A stretch of DNA of 64,000 bases from contig NC_021353.1 in assembly GCF_000404225.1 (NCBI RefSeq), positions 1,550,001 to 1,614,000 of the forward strand, written 5' to 3'. The position numbers were made by a program, and so were the translations under genes. Shown here one piece after another: positions 18,078-26,379 of this stretch. Position 1 is the first letter of the stretch. Every line of letters begins with the position of its first letter. Below the pieces are notes generated by a model, which searched no databases, was not told where the DNA came from, and saw only the letters and a program-made list of their open reading frames with translations. The DNA comes from Candidatus Methanomassiliicoccus intestinalis Issoire-Mx1 (lineage in GTDB: Archaea > Thermoplasmatota > Thermoplasmata > Methanomassiliicoccales > Methanomassiliicoccaceae).

Positions 18078-19349
18078 TTAGCCTGTTGTTCCTTCCACTT
18101 TTTCTAGATTTTCACTCTCGATCTTCCTACGGAACAGCCATGTTAAGATCGGCGGAGCAATAATCGTAGTAGCCATCGACATGAAGATGATGACCGCAAA
18201 GAGGGAAGATGTTATCAGACCGTATGTACCAAATGCTAATGTAGCAACGACAATACCTACCTCACCTCTCGGTGCCATCCCTATGCCTACGATAGCAGCT
18301 GATTTGGGACCAAGCTTCCAGGCACCAATTCCGCATCCGATGAATTTAGTAAGCAGCGCAATGATCGTTACTCCAATCGCAAGTATGAGCGTCTCTAAGT
18401 CGAAAGCGGAAAGATCCACCTGCATACCTACATAAATAAAGAAGAACGGCACTAAAAATTGATTTAATGACTGAACTTCTTCTTCACAAGGCAGCTCTTC
18501 TTTGAACTCAGCAAATACCATACCTGCAAGGAATGCACCGATGATAGCTGCCAGGTTGACATATGATGCAGCAAGCGAGATACCGAGACATACGATAATT
18601 GCGAGAATGAACGGATTGCTCCTCCTAGGGTTTCTAGCAGGTACATATCCCTCACATTCGCATTTTTTCTTGTACTCTTCCTGGCGCCGTTTGTGAACTT
18701 TCGGTAAGATAAACGACCCCATTACAATGACTAAGATTACAAACAGTATTCCTAAGCCGACTGTAGATACGATGTCGATTACGTTGGCGCTTTCTCCACC
18801 TACTGCTATACCGGTCACTACTGCCAGAACAATCATGCCTAGAACATCATCAATCACAGCCGCTCCGATAATGACTCTGGACTCAATACGCTGAGTGAGC
18901 TTCATATCGCCTATCACACGTGCCGTGATTCCAATACTGGTAGCAACCATCGCTGCTGCAATGAATAATGCCTCTGCCTGATTGTTGTAGAGGAACATGA
19001 TTAATGCAAATCCAGCAATAAATGGAAGAACTACACCCAGTATAGCTACTAGCATAGCCGTTTTTCCTACCTTTCTAAGATCGCTGAAAGGAGTCTCAAG
19101 ACCTACAGAGAACAGCAGGAAAATGACACCCAGTTCACTGAGGACTTCTAAAACGTCCATGTATTCCGGAGTATCTCCGAAACCTAGCCACTGATAAAGG
19201 AAGATGTTTGCAACAATTATCCCAACTAGAATTTCCCCGATAACAGCAGAAATTTTTACTTTCCTGCAGAGGTAACCTGCGATTTTAGACAGCAGGAACA
19301 AAACAAATAACTGTAATATCACAACAGTCACTGTAAATTCCTCAGCCAT
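18078..19349 (-). CDS. CPA2-family cation:proton antiporter (Kef/NapA-like)
   Basis: A 423-residue membrane protein with about 12 hydrophobic helices and the Na/H exchanger fold. The family signature region is AAVIDDVLGMIVLAVV, with the tandem Asp pair typical of electrogenic CPA2 antiporters, and a later GMAPRGEVGIVVATLAFG helix. It has no C-terminal TrkA-N regulatory domain, so it resembles NapA/MjNhaP-type carriers more than full KefB/C. It probably exchanges Na+ or K+ for protons across the cytoplasmic membrane. Single gene with its own terminator. Confidence 0.9.
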   Translation of the reverse strand: MAEEFTVTVVILQLFVLFLLSKIAGYLCRKVKISAVIGEILVGIIVANIFLYQWLGFGDTPEYMDVLEVLSELGVIFLLFSVGLETPFSDLRKVGKTAMLVAILGVVLPFIAGFALIMFLYNNQAEALFIAAAMVATSIGITARVIGDMKLTQRIESRVIIGAAVIDDVLGMIVLAVVTGIAVGGESANVIDIVSTVGLGILFVILVIVMGSFILPKVHKRRQEEYKKKCECEGYVPARNPRRSNPFILAIIVCLGISLAASYVNLAAIIGAFLAGMVFAEFKEELPCEEEVQSLNQFLVPFFFIYVGMQVDLSAFDLETLILAIGVTIIALLTKFIGCGIGAWKLGPKSAAIVGIGMAPRGEVGIVVATLAFGTYGLITSSLFAVIIFMSMATTIIAPPILTWLFRRKIESENLEKVEGTTG

Positions 19350-19485
19350 ATCGGCACCTCTGGAAAATACATGAAAAGATTAAGGGGCGTGAATTCATGA
19401 GATATCAATTAACGCAACATATTGGGCTTAATTAATCTTATCATATAAGCTCTCATCAATTAGAGACAAAAGAATATTGAAAAAG

Positions 19486-20328
19486 TTAGTTTTGACAGGC
19501 AGTGGGTTTCTTCTCTGATTCCGCTGAGAGATTATCTAAAGGGTGGGAGTTTAGAAACTGCATCACCCTTTCCGCATATGAGTGAGAAGAAAGAAAATGT
19601 CCTGCGCCTGGAACCCAGTATTGTTCAACGCTGGATATGCCTTTCACAAGCTCATCTGCAAAATATGGAGACACCATTATATCTGAATCTCCGTGAACAA
19701 CCAGTGTGGGAGCGGTGATCATATGCAGCCTCTCGCGGTTGTCGAATGCATCTAATGCCCTCTTCTGCTGCACATACCCATTGATGATGCGCAGATCTTC
19801 CCCGCGGTTCTCACTTCCCCGTCTCGTAGGCCTGTATAATTTACCGCTCAAATGAGCATCTGTAGAGCACCAGGCCTGCATCATGGCATTGAATGTATAC
19901 AGATCAGCACCTTCCAGAACAGAATGAAGCATAGCCTCAATTGCATACCTGGACCGATCTGGTTCTCTAGTGTATGTAGACATCAGAGTGAGCGTTCCTG
20001 TCAGATCGCTGTGGTTTATAGCAATTTCCTGAGCTACATTTCCACCCATCGACCATCCCAATATGTGTGCCTTTTCAATTCCCAGCTCAGTCAATAAACC
20101 GGCTGCATCATCTGCCAAATCACTCATCACAAACTGATCTGAAGGCGCTTCGGTGAGACCTGATCCCCTGTTGTCACAGATGATCACTTTATAATCTTTC
20201 TCAAAGAGTGGTACAGTTTTCTTCCAATTGTGCAGATCTCCAAACAAGCCGGCTACCAGAAGAAGAGGTTCTCCTTCACCTGATACGTGATAATGAACTT
20301 TGACATCGCCTACTTTTTGAAATGGCAT
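19486..20328 (-). CDS. Alpha/beta hydrolase
   Basis: A 280-residue single-domain hydrolase with the nucleophile elbow GWSMGGNVAQ (Ser93), an oxyanion-region LVAGLFGDLHNW, the acid in VVHGDSDIMVSP and the catalytic histidine in VPGAGHFLSSH. This is the set expected for an esterase, lactonase or C-C hydrolase; the substrate cannot be told. The ATG at 20328 (MPFQKVGDVKVHYHVSGEG) matches the family start; an upstream ATG at 20397 would add 23 residues with no similarity. It is isolated beside a gene-poor kilobase. Confidence 0.88.
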   Translation of the reverse strand: MPFQKVGDVKVHYHVSGEGEPLLLVAGLFGDLHNWKKTVPLFEKDYKVIICDNRGSGLTEAPSDQFVMSDLADDAAGLLTELGIEKAHILGWSMGGNVAQEIAINHSDLTGTLTLMSTYTREPDRSRYAIEAMLHSVLEGADLYTFNAMMQAWCSTDAHLSGKLYRPTRRGSENRGEDLRIINGYVQQKRALDAFDNRERLHMITAPTLVVHGDSDIMVSPYFADELVKGISSVEQYWVPGAGHFLSSHSYAERVMQFLNSHPLDNLSAESEKKPTACQN

Positions 20329-21326
20329 CAATCGCCAAATTGTGACCAAGTATTTACGGATTATTCCAAGAGTTTCTTGGAATATCATACAGATCAATGT
20401 TTATCTTTGAAGATAATTCTAGTACGTCAGATTAATCCAGAATATTTGTCTAAAAAGTTATTATATTTGATTATATTCTGCTTCCTCGTTAGTCTATTTT
20501 CACTGCCAAACCGTGACACTGATGGCACACTGAGATCTACACTTGTACCGATTGTTTTCAACATACCACTTCGGAATGAATTACCTGGATATTTTCTAGT
20601 CTCTTCCGGTTTCAAATATTCCTCCGCAATAATTGTCGAAAGATCTGATCCTTTCTGTTCCAAAATAAATTTCATCAATCTTCATCCACGTCCGTGTTGT
20701 TATATTGAGATTTACAGTAAAGTAATGCTTGTTCTGCACCATTGCAAAAAAACCCCTGCTAGATCGGAATATTGGTTGTAGTCCGTTACCACTGCATATA
20801 TATTCATTACTTATTGATAGAAATTTCTTTCAGAAGACCGAATGTCGCAAATATATTGCAAGGTTCCCGGAAATAACAGGGGCCATCCTGTTTTAAACAG
20901 TCATCGCCTATCACAAATCTCTTTTCGAAGATATTCATGAAGCCCAACTGCCACCCAACAGCAGAAATACGTTTGCAATTTGCGATTGAACACGATAGTC
21001 TAATGCAATGTTATACTCAGGTAATGATAGTCAATTTTTCTCGTACTTGCCTTGCACTCCAGTACGAACCAACAAGAATTTCTTGTCGGTTGCTGTCTAG
21101 CCAAGTTTGCTGCCATATTGTGTACTTTATACATTGGTAAATATTCAAGCATATCAAACATTCTAAGACGGCTTGCACCTCTGTGTAAATGATAAGTTTT
21201 CATCAGAAGAACGAACAGATACGAATGAATCACAATCGATATGTATCATATTCAGTTCAATAATAACGATTCAAAAAATAAAAACAGAAAGGATGCGGTG
21301 ATGGGCATCGCATCCTTTTCAGTTAA
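20329..21326. other. Gene-poor kilobase with possible decayed ORFs
   Basis: No convincing gene fills this stretch. Three short minus-strand frames have weak coding character: 20807-20938 (43 codons, with a GDDCLKQDGPCYF stretch), 20427-20678 and 21000-21233. They may be fragments of decayed genes. The right end carries the terminator of the acyl-CoA synthetase gene. Confidence 0.35.
21288..21318 (-). terminator. Terminator after the acyl-CoA synthetase gene
   Basis: A perfect 10-bp stem (21288-21297 with 21309-21318) and 11-nt loop begins 8 nt past the stop and is followed on the minus strand by TGTTTTTATTTTTT. Confidence 0.75.
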
Positions 21327-22976
21327 TCACGCATCGGGCCACAGCTCAGCAGACATTTCCCTGAGTTTATACTTCAGGATCTTTCCTGAAGCCGTCATCG
21401 GGTAAGTGTCAACGAAGGCTATGTATTTTGGAGTCTTGTACCAGGCGATCTTCCCGCGGCAGAAGTCCAGCACATCCTGTTCGGTCATGTCGACATTCTT
21501 CTTGAGAATAATGAATGCCCCGGGCTGCTCTCCATACTTTTTGCTTGGAACTCCGACTACCTGTACATCCTGAATTCCATCCATGGTGTGAATGAAATCT
21601 TCCACTTCTTTAGGATAGATGTTTTCTCCTCCGCGGATGATCATATCCTTTAGACGTCCGGTGATGGAAAGATATCCTTCCTCATCTAAAACACCGACAT
21701 CTCCTGAATGAAGCCATCCGTTTTTATCAATGGATTTGGCTGTTTCTTCAGGCATGTTATAGTATCCCTTCATGACATTATAACCGCGGCAGCACACTTC
21801 TCCGTGTTCTCCCAGTTTGCAGAATTCTCCTGTGTCTGGGTTGATCAGCGCCATTTCGATACCGGGAAGAACCTTGCCGACTGTTGTACATTTTCTCTCT
21901 ACACTCGGTTCATCCCAGCGGGTCTGCGTTATTCCCGGTGAAGCTTCCGTAAGACCATATACGCTTGTCACCTGGGTCATGTTCATCTTTTCAACGCATT
22001 CGTACATGCTTTTGACTGGACACGGAGATCCGGCCATAATTCCCGTTCTCAGAGATGAGAAGTCAAACTTGTCAAACAGAGGATGCTCCAGCATGGCAAT
22101 GAACATCGTGGGAACACCGTAGACTGCGGTACATTTTTCTTTCTCGATGGCCATCATTGTGTTTACCGGATCATATTTTTCAAGGATTACCAGCGTGGCA
22201 CCGGTATTTAAGCTGGACATCATACCCAGCACACAGCCGAAACAGTGGAACAGCGGAACGGGAATACAGATACGATCCTTTTCCGTAAAGTTCTGGTAAT
22301 TTCCTATCCAGTATCCGTTGTTTCCTATGTTATGATGCGTCAGCATCACACCTTTGGGAAAGCCGGTAGTTCCAGATGTATACTGCATGTTGACTACATC
22401 ATAGCAGGAGACTTCCGCTTTTCTTGCCTCATATTCTTCATCTGAAACCTGGCAGGCCATGGACATGAGCTCATTCATAGAGTACATTCCGCGGTGTTTC
22501 TCAGGTCCAAGGAAGAAAACGCGCTTGAGGTGAGGGAATCTTTCTGAATGAAAAGTATCTCTCGGCTGCGTTTTCAGTTCAGGCAGGAGATTGTATACCA
22601 CCTGCACATAGTCTGTATCTCTGACACCATCAATGAGGAAGATGTTTTCTGATTCAGACTGAGTGAAAACATACTCAAGCTCTTTTTCTTTATAATTGGT
22701 ATTAATTGTTAATAAGATGGCTCCGATTTTGGCAGTTGCGTAAAGCAGCGTAGGCCAGTGAGGAACGTTTGTGGCCCAGATCATTACTTTTTCTCCGCGC
22801 TGCACCCCCATCGCCATCAGGCCTTTTGCTACAGTGTCGATAACATCTGAAAATTGAGACCATGTAAGTCTGTAATCTCTGTCGGGGTATACGATTGCAT
22901 CTGTGTCCGGGAACTTAGAAACTGTTTCATCCAGTAACTGTCCCAGAGTAGCTTCGCGAGTTGGTTCGGTTCTCAA
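21327..22976 (-). CDS. AMP-forming acyl-CoA synthetase
   Basis: A 549-residue ANL-superfamily enzyme that activates a carboxylic acid to acyl-AMP and then the CoA thioester. It has YTSGTTGFPKGVMLTHHN (P-loop, A3), SVYGLTEASPG (A5), WLHSGDVGVLDEEG (A7), GRLKDMIIRGGENIYPKEVE (A8) and the catalytic lysine in MTASGKILKYKLRE (A10). Sequence flavour is that of fatty-acyl or medium-chain acyl-CoA ligases. It ends an operon with the XRE-cupin regulator 12 nt upstream, a pairing also seen in other methanogens. The substrate is not known. Confidence 0.92.
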   Translation of the reverse strand: MRTEPTREATLGQLLDETVSKFPDTDAIVYPDRDYRLTWSQFSDVIDTVAKGLMAMGVQRGEKVMIWATNVPHWPTLLYATAKIGAILLTINTNYKEKELEYVFTQSESENIFLIDGVRDTDYVQVVYNLLPELKTQPRDTFHSERFPHLKRVFFLGPEKHRGMYSMNELMSMACQVSDEEYEARKAEVSCYDVVNMQYTSGTTGFPKGVMLTHHNIGNNGYWIGNYQNFTEKDRICIPVPLFHCFGCVLGMMSSLNTGATLVILEKYDPVNTMMAIEKEKCTAVYGVPTMFIAMLEHPLFDKFDFSSLRTGIMAGSPCPVKSMYECVEKMNMTQVTSVYGLTEASPGITQTRWDEPSVERKCTTVGKVLPGIEMALINPDTGEFCKLGEHGEVCCRGYNVMKGYYNMPEETAKSIDKNGWLHSGDVGVLDEEGYLSITGRLKDMIIRGGENIYPKEVEDFIHTMDGIQDVQVVGVPSKKYGEQPGAFIILKKNVDMTEQDVLDFCRGKIAWYKTPKYIAFVDTYPMTASGKILKYKLREMSAELWPDA

Positions 22977-22988
22977 TTCAATACCCCT

Positions 22989-23552
22989 TTAGATCGGTGT
23001 GTAAATTACGGCATATATGGTAGCCGGCTTGTCATCTGCCGAATTGACCGCGTGAGGCACGACTGAGTTGTAATATACCGAATCCCCGGCATTCAGAGCA
23101 TATTTCTGCTTCCCGTACTCAAGTTCTAGTTTTCCAGAGACCACTATTATGAATTCTTCTCCTTCGTGGGCGGAGATCGGCCTCTTTTCAGACGGCTCAA
23201 TCACGATATAATAAGGTTCCATGTGCCTGTCTGTTTTTCCTTTTCCCAGCAGACAGTAGCGGTATCCGGGAGTTCCGACTCCCTGATTGGGAGCGGTTTC
23301 ATTCTGCATCACATAGGATTTTACAATAAGCGGGTCGGGAACAAAATGATCATCTGTGAAAGTCCCCACTCTCTGACCCAGGGCCCTTGCTAATCTGACT
23401 AATGTACCGATTGATGGATATACCTCATCAGCTTCGATGCTCTCCAAGACAGCTGTATCCACATTTGAGTTTTGAGATAGTTCTTCAACAGATAATCCTA
23501 AACGTTCGCGGAATGTGCGAACTCTGTTTCCAAGTGTCTGTGGATTTGTCAT
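22989..23552 (-). CDS. XRE-family regulator with C-terminal cupin domain
   Basis: The 187-residue product has an N-terminal helix-turn-helix (LGNRVRTFRERLGLSVEELS, then TLVRLARALGQRVGTF) and a C-terminal cupin barrel with HEGEEFIIVVSGKLELEYG and GDSVYYNSVVPHAV. Such proteins usually sense a small metabolite in the cupin and control the adjacent catabolic gene. It is directly upstream of the acyl-CoA synthetase, so it most likely regulates that enzyme and itself. The ligand is probably related to the acid that the synthetase activates. Confidence 0.92.
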   Translation of the reverse strand: MTNPQTLGNRVRTFRERLGLSVEELSQNSNVDTAVLESIEADEVYPSIGTLVRLARALGQRVGTFTDDHFVPDPLIVKSYVMQNETAPNQGVGTPGYRYCLLGKGKTDRHMEPYYIVIEPSEKRPISAHEGEEFIIVVSGKLELEYGKQKYALNAGDSVYYNSVVPHAVNSADDKPATIYAVIYTPI

Positions 23553-23727
23553 ATTCTTCTCTCCATTAATGGTACTCTTCGACTGCGATCGGCCGAAAAA
23601 TAGGTGTTATTAAACAGGTTGGATGGAAAAGCGAAAAATCATACTTAAATTTAGCTTTAGAGAACGGCAGTCATTCTTGCGAAAAGACATGCAGTTAAAG
23701 ATAAGAAAAGAAGTGCATGTGTGATGC

Positions 23728-24294
23728 ATGAACAAAGTAAAACTGGGAGCCGCGGTGCCTCCAATGTCCCTGCCCGTATGTCTGCTGGGATCAAATATGA
23801 ATGACAAACCGACATTCTGCCCGATAGCCTGGTCAACCATTATTGACGATGAGCCCCCGATGATCGGGCTGGTCACAGCCAAGAAGAGATACACTAAAGA
23901 CGGCATAGTTCAGACTGAAAATTTCTCTGTCAATATTCCAGACATAAAGATGGCAGAGCCGACAGACTACTGCGGCATTGTTTCCGGGTATGACACTGAT
24001 AAATCCAAAGTATTCGAAACATTCAGCGGAGAGACTGGAGCGCCGATGATCAGCGACTGCCCCGTAACAGCAGAATGCAGACTTGAAAAGATCATTGAGT
24101 TCGAAGGCACAGATCTGATCGTAGGCAGAATTGTGAATGTATATGCAGATGATGAAATTTTAGAACAGGGCAAAGCAGACGCTCTGAAGATGAACCCACT
24201 GATGTACTTCACCTGCGGCAGCATCTACTATTCACTGGGAGAAAAAGTAGGAAAAGCATTCAAGATAGGAAAGGAGTTTCCTTCTCATGAGTGA
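23728..24294 (+). CDS. Flavin reductase-like FMN-binding protein (flavoredoxin family)
   Basis: The 188-residue product matches the flavin reductase/flavoredoxin family: PMSLPVCLLGSNMNDKPTFC at the start, the FMN-contacting CPIAWSTIIDDEPPMIGLVT strand-loop, and the FSVNIPDIKMAEPTDYCGIV segment. Methanogen members bind FMN and pass electrons in the cytoplasm. It overlaps the downstream peroxiredoxin gene by 8 nt, so a shared role in peroxide or oxygen defence is likely. The electron donor is unknown. Confidence 0.88.
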   Translation: MNKVKLGAAVPPMSLPVCLLGSNMNDKPTFCPIAWSTIIDDEPPMIGLVTAKKRYTKDGIVQTENFSVNIPDIKMAEPTDYCGIVSGYDTDKSKVFETFSGETGAPMISDCPVTAECRLEKIIEFEGTDLIVGRIVNVYADDEILEQGKADALKMNPLMYFTCGSIYYSLGEKVGKAFKIGKEFPSHE

Positions 24295-24751
24295 TACGCA
24301 GCTTAAATCAGGAGACGATGCTCCTTCATTCAAACTTGACAGCGCTGAAGGAGAGATTTCCCTTTCAGACTTCAAAAAAATCATCCTCTACTTCTATTCA
24401 AAGGATAATACATCGGGATGCACCAAACAGGCCGTTTCGTTCAACGAGTCGTATGAATCGTTTAAGAAGATGGAGTACGAGATTATCGGCATCAGCAAAG
24501 ATACAGTCTCTTCACACAAAAAATTTGCAGAAAAGTACGGTCTGAAATTTCATCTGTTGTCCGATCCAGACTGCAAAACTGCAGAGGCATACGGTGTAAG
24601 AAAAGAGAAAATGATGTACGGCAAGAAAGTTATGGGAACTGTCAGATCCGCATTTATCATAGAAGAAGGAAAGATCGTTTCTGCTTTGTACAATATCAAA
24701 GCGGAGAGCAGTGCTGAATCGGTTTTAGAAGCTTTAAAAATAAATGAATGA
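24287..24751 (+). CDS. Peroxiredoxin, BCP/PrxQ type
   Basis: A 154-residue thiol peroxidase with the thioredoxin-like core SGDDAPSFKLDSAEGEISLS and the peroxidatic cysteine in KDNTSGCTKQA (Cys45; the usual PGCT appears as SGCT). The PrxQ resolving cysteine five residues later is missing, so this would act as a 1-Cys enzyme or use Cys97 (DPDCKTAEAYG). It is co-translated with the flavin reductase-like gene. It reduces H2O2 or organic hydroperoxides in the cytoplasm. Confidence 0.92.
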   Translation: MSDTQLKSGDDAPSFKLDSAEGEISLSDFKKIILYFYSKDNTSGCTKQAVSFNESYESFKKMEYEIIGISKDTVSSHKKFAEKYGLKFHLLSDPDCKTAEAYGVRKEKMMYGKKVMGTVRSAFIIEEGKIVSALYNIKAESSAESVLEALKINE

Positions 24752-24765
24752 TAGGCTTGCGCCCG

Positions 24766-25248
24766 TCAGTTCAGTAAAAAGATTCCTAGATTCAGGTATG
24801 CCGCGATTGTAAGCCAGATTATGTAAGGAAGCTGCAGCCAGGCAGCGGCTTTGCTGATCCTTCTGAACACCAAGATCATTATCAGAACTAAAATCCACAG
24901 CATGACTATCCAGAAGAAAGAGATCAGAACCAGCCCCATTTTGAAGAAAAGAGGCGACCAGAAGAAGTTAACTACAAGCTGCACTGCAAAAATTGTCAAA
25001 GCAGCGCTTTTCTGTCTGGCAGGAACTTCAGGTCCAGTGACCAGGTATGCGGATATGCCCATCAAGATGTAAAGGATCGTCCACATTATAGGAAACAAAA
25101 GCGAAGGCGGTGAAAACGGCGGCTGATTGTAATCCTTATACATTGTCATGCTGTCTCCTGTGACAAAAGACGACAGCATGCCTACTGCTAAAGGAATTAC
25201 AATGAGAATTATCAGGCGTATCCAATTCCTTTTTTTACGCTCATTCAT
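24766..25248 (-). CDS. TspO/MBR family membrane protein
   Basis: A 160-residue protein with five membrane helices and the TspO signature NQPPFSPPSLLFPIMWTILY, followed by NFFWSPLFF and LQLPYIIWLTIAAYLNLGI. TspO proteins bind porphyrins and related ligands and are tied to oxidative stress or tetrapyrrole handling. It is convergent with the peroxiredoxin operon, 14 nt apart. Function in methanogens is not defined. Confidence 0.92.
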   Translation of the reverse strand: MNERKKRNWIRLIILIVIPLAVGMLSSFVTGDSMTMYKDYNQPPFSPPSLLFPIMWTILYILMGISAYLVTGPEVPARQKSAALTIFAVQLVVNFFWSPLFFKMGLVLISFFWIVMLWILVLIMILVFRRISKAAAWLQLPYIIWLTIAAYLNLGIFLLN

Positions 25249-25378
25249 ATGAGTGTGAGTTTATTGCCACCATCTTCATATTTTGTTCAGTTAATGCTGA
25301 TTTAACCAGTTACAATCGCAGAAAACTCAGAAAGCCTGGTTTGATAAAGATATTAATGATTTATGGCTGATGGGCAAG

Positions 25379-25387
25379 TATAAATAT
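25379..25387 (+). promoter_or_regulatory. Predicted TATA box of the L15e gene
   Basis: TATAAATAT; expected transcription start about 25408, directly before a run of three hairpins. Confidence 0.6.
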
Positions 25388-25415
25388 CATCACTCAATCT
25401 TCGAGTCCCAAGTCA

Positions 25416-25476
25416 CGAGGGCTTGCTCTCGGAAATGTGCCCGCAAGGGTGAATCCTGAATAGCCGCTGTGGCGGC
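25416..25476 (+). ncRNA. Structured 5' leader of the L15e gene (three hairpins)
   Basis: Three short hairpins follow one another: a 6-bp stem 25416-25421/25426-25431 (one G-U) with CTTG loop; a CCC-GCAA-GGG hairpin (25440-25449) with a GNRA tetraloop; and a perfect GCCGC-TGTG-GCGGC hairpin (25463-25476). The ribosome site GGTGA follows at once. It may be a cis-regulatory leader, for example for autogenous control of a ribosomal protein; no known riboswitch class is recognised. Confidence 0.4.
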
Positions 25477-25487
25477 AGGTGACATAC

Positions 25488-26138
25488 ATGGACGATAACG
25501 AAGAGAAACAAATGCCTGAGACTTCCGAGGAAGTTTCCAGGAATGTAAATGGAAAAAGCATGTACACTTACATCGCTGAAGCTTGGAACACACCAAGTGA
25601 GAGCTATGTTAAGCAGTTACAGTGGTCTCGTTTGATTGAGTGGAGAAAGGAAGAGAATTTTGTAAAGATTGATCATCCTACTCGTTTAGACCGTGCAAGA
25701 AAACTTGGATACAAAGCCAAGCAGGGATATATCATTGTAAGAGGCCGTGTCCGTAAGGGATCTCTCAGAAAGAGAAAGATCAGAAAAGGACGCAGGGCAA
25801 AACGCCGCGGTATCAACAAGATCACAATGGCAAAGAGCCTTCAGCGCATTGCTGAGGAAAGAGCCTGCAAGAAATATCCAAACTTAGAAGTTCTCAACTC
25901 CTACTGGGTTGGAATGGATGGACAGCACGAATGGTTTGAAATCATAATGGTTGACCCTCACCACCCTGTTATCAAAGCTGACAAGAACATCAACTGGATT
26001 TGCTCTCCAAAACAGAAAGGCCGTGCCTACCGTGGACTCACAGCTGCTGGAAAAGCAGGACGTGGACTTAAATGGAAAGGCAAAGGCGCTGAGAAGGTCA
26101 GACCTTCAATCGGTGCTCACAACCGTAAAGGAAAGTAA
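25488..26138 (+). CDS. rpl15e: Large subunit ribosomal protein L15e
   Basis: An archaeal/eukaryal-type large-subunit protein. The core from SMYTYIAEAWNTPSESYVKQ through LQWSRLIEWRKEENF, the basic VRGRVRKGSLRKRKIRKGRR stretch and VLNSYWVGMDGQHEWFEIIM to the GLTAAGKAGRGLKWKGKG tail is unmistakable. The protein is 216 residues, about 20 longer than usual because of an acidic N-terminal extension (MDDNEEKQMPETSEEVS). The ATG at 25488 is chosen because GGTGA lies 5-6 nt upstream; an in-frame GTG at 25479 is an alternative. A terminator hairpin follows. Confidence 0.96.
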   Translation: MDDNEEKQMPETSEEVSRNVNGKSMYTYIAEAWNTPSESYVKQLQWSRLIEWRKEENFVKIDHPTRLDRARKLGYKAKQGYIIVRGRVRKGSLRKRKIRKGRRAKRRGINKITMAKSLQRIAEERACKKYPNLEVLNSYWVGMDGQHEWFEIIMVDPHHPVIKADKNINWICSPKQKGRAYRGLTAAGKAGRGLKWKGKGAEKVRPSIGAHNRKGK

Positions 26139-26151
26139 ACTCAGTAAACTA

Positions 26152-26178
26152 AGATATTCCCGCACATGCGGGATATCT
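26152..26178 (+). terminator. Terminator after L15e
   Basis: Stem of 11 bp with one bulged T (26152-26163 with 26168-26178), ACAT loop, followed by two T-rich runs. Confidence 0.7.
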
Positions 26179-26342
26179 ATTTACCAATTTTTCTGAATTT
26201 TTCAATAAAGACCCCTTCATTTCCAGTGCAGACTTTGTTTTATAATAACCGATTTATGTTTTTAAGATTGATATCCACAAGGCTGCATGCAAGAGCTTGA
26301 AGAAATTAAATGATTTTATGAAATATAACAATCTAAGCAATT

Positions 26343-26352
26343 GGATTATATA
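26343..26352 (+). promoter_or_regulatory. Predicted TATA box of the nitrogenase-like operon
   Basis: GATTATATAT about 32 nt before the ATG at 26380. This spacing implies a leaderless or very short-leader transcript and supports the 26380 start over the in-frame codon at 26341. Confidence 0.55.
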
Positions 26353-26379
26353 TCTAACATAAAGTGTCAGTTTGTTTAT

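Noticed and set aside
20287..20781. 164-codon plus-strand frame
   Set aside because: It overlaps the N-terminal region and promoter of the hydrolase gene on the other strand and has no domain character.
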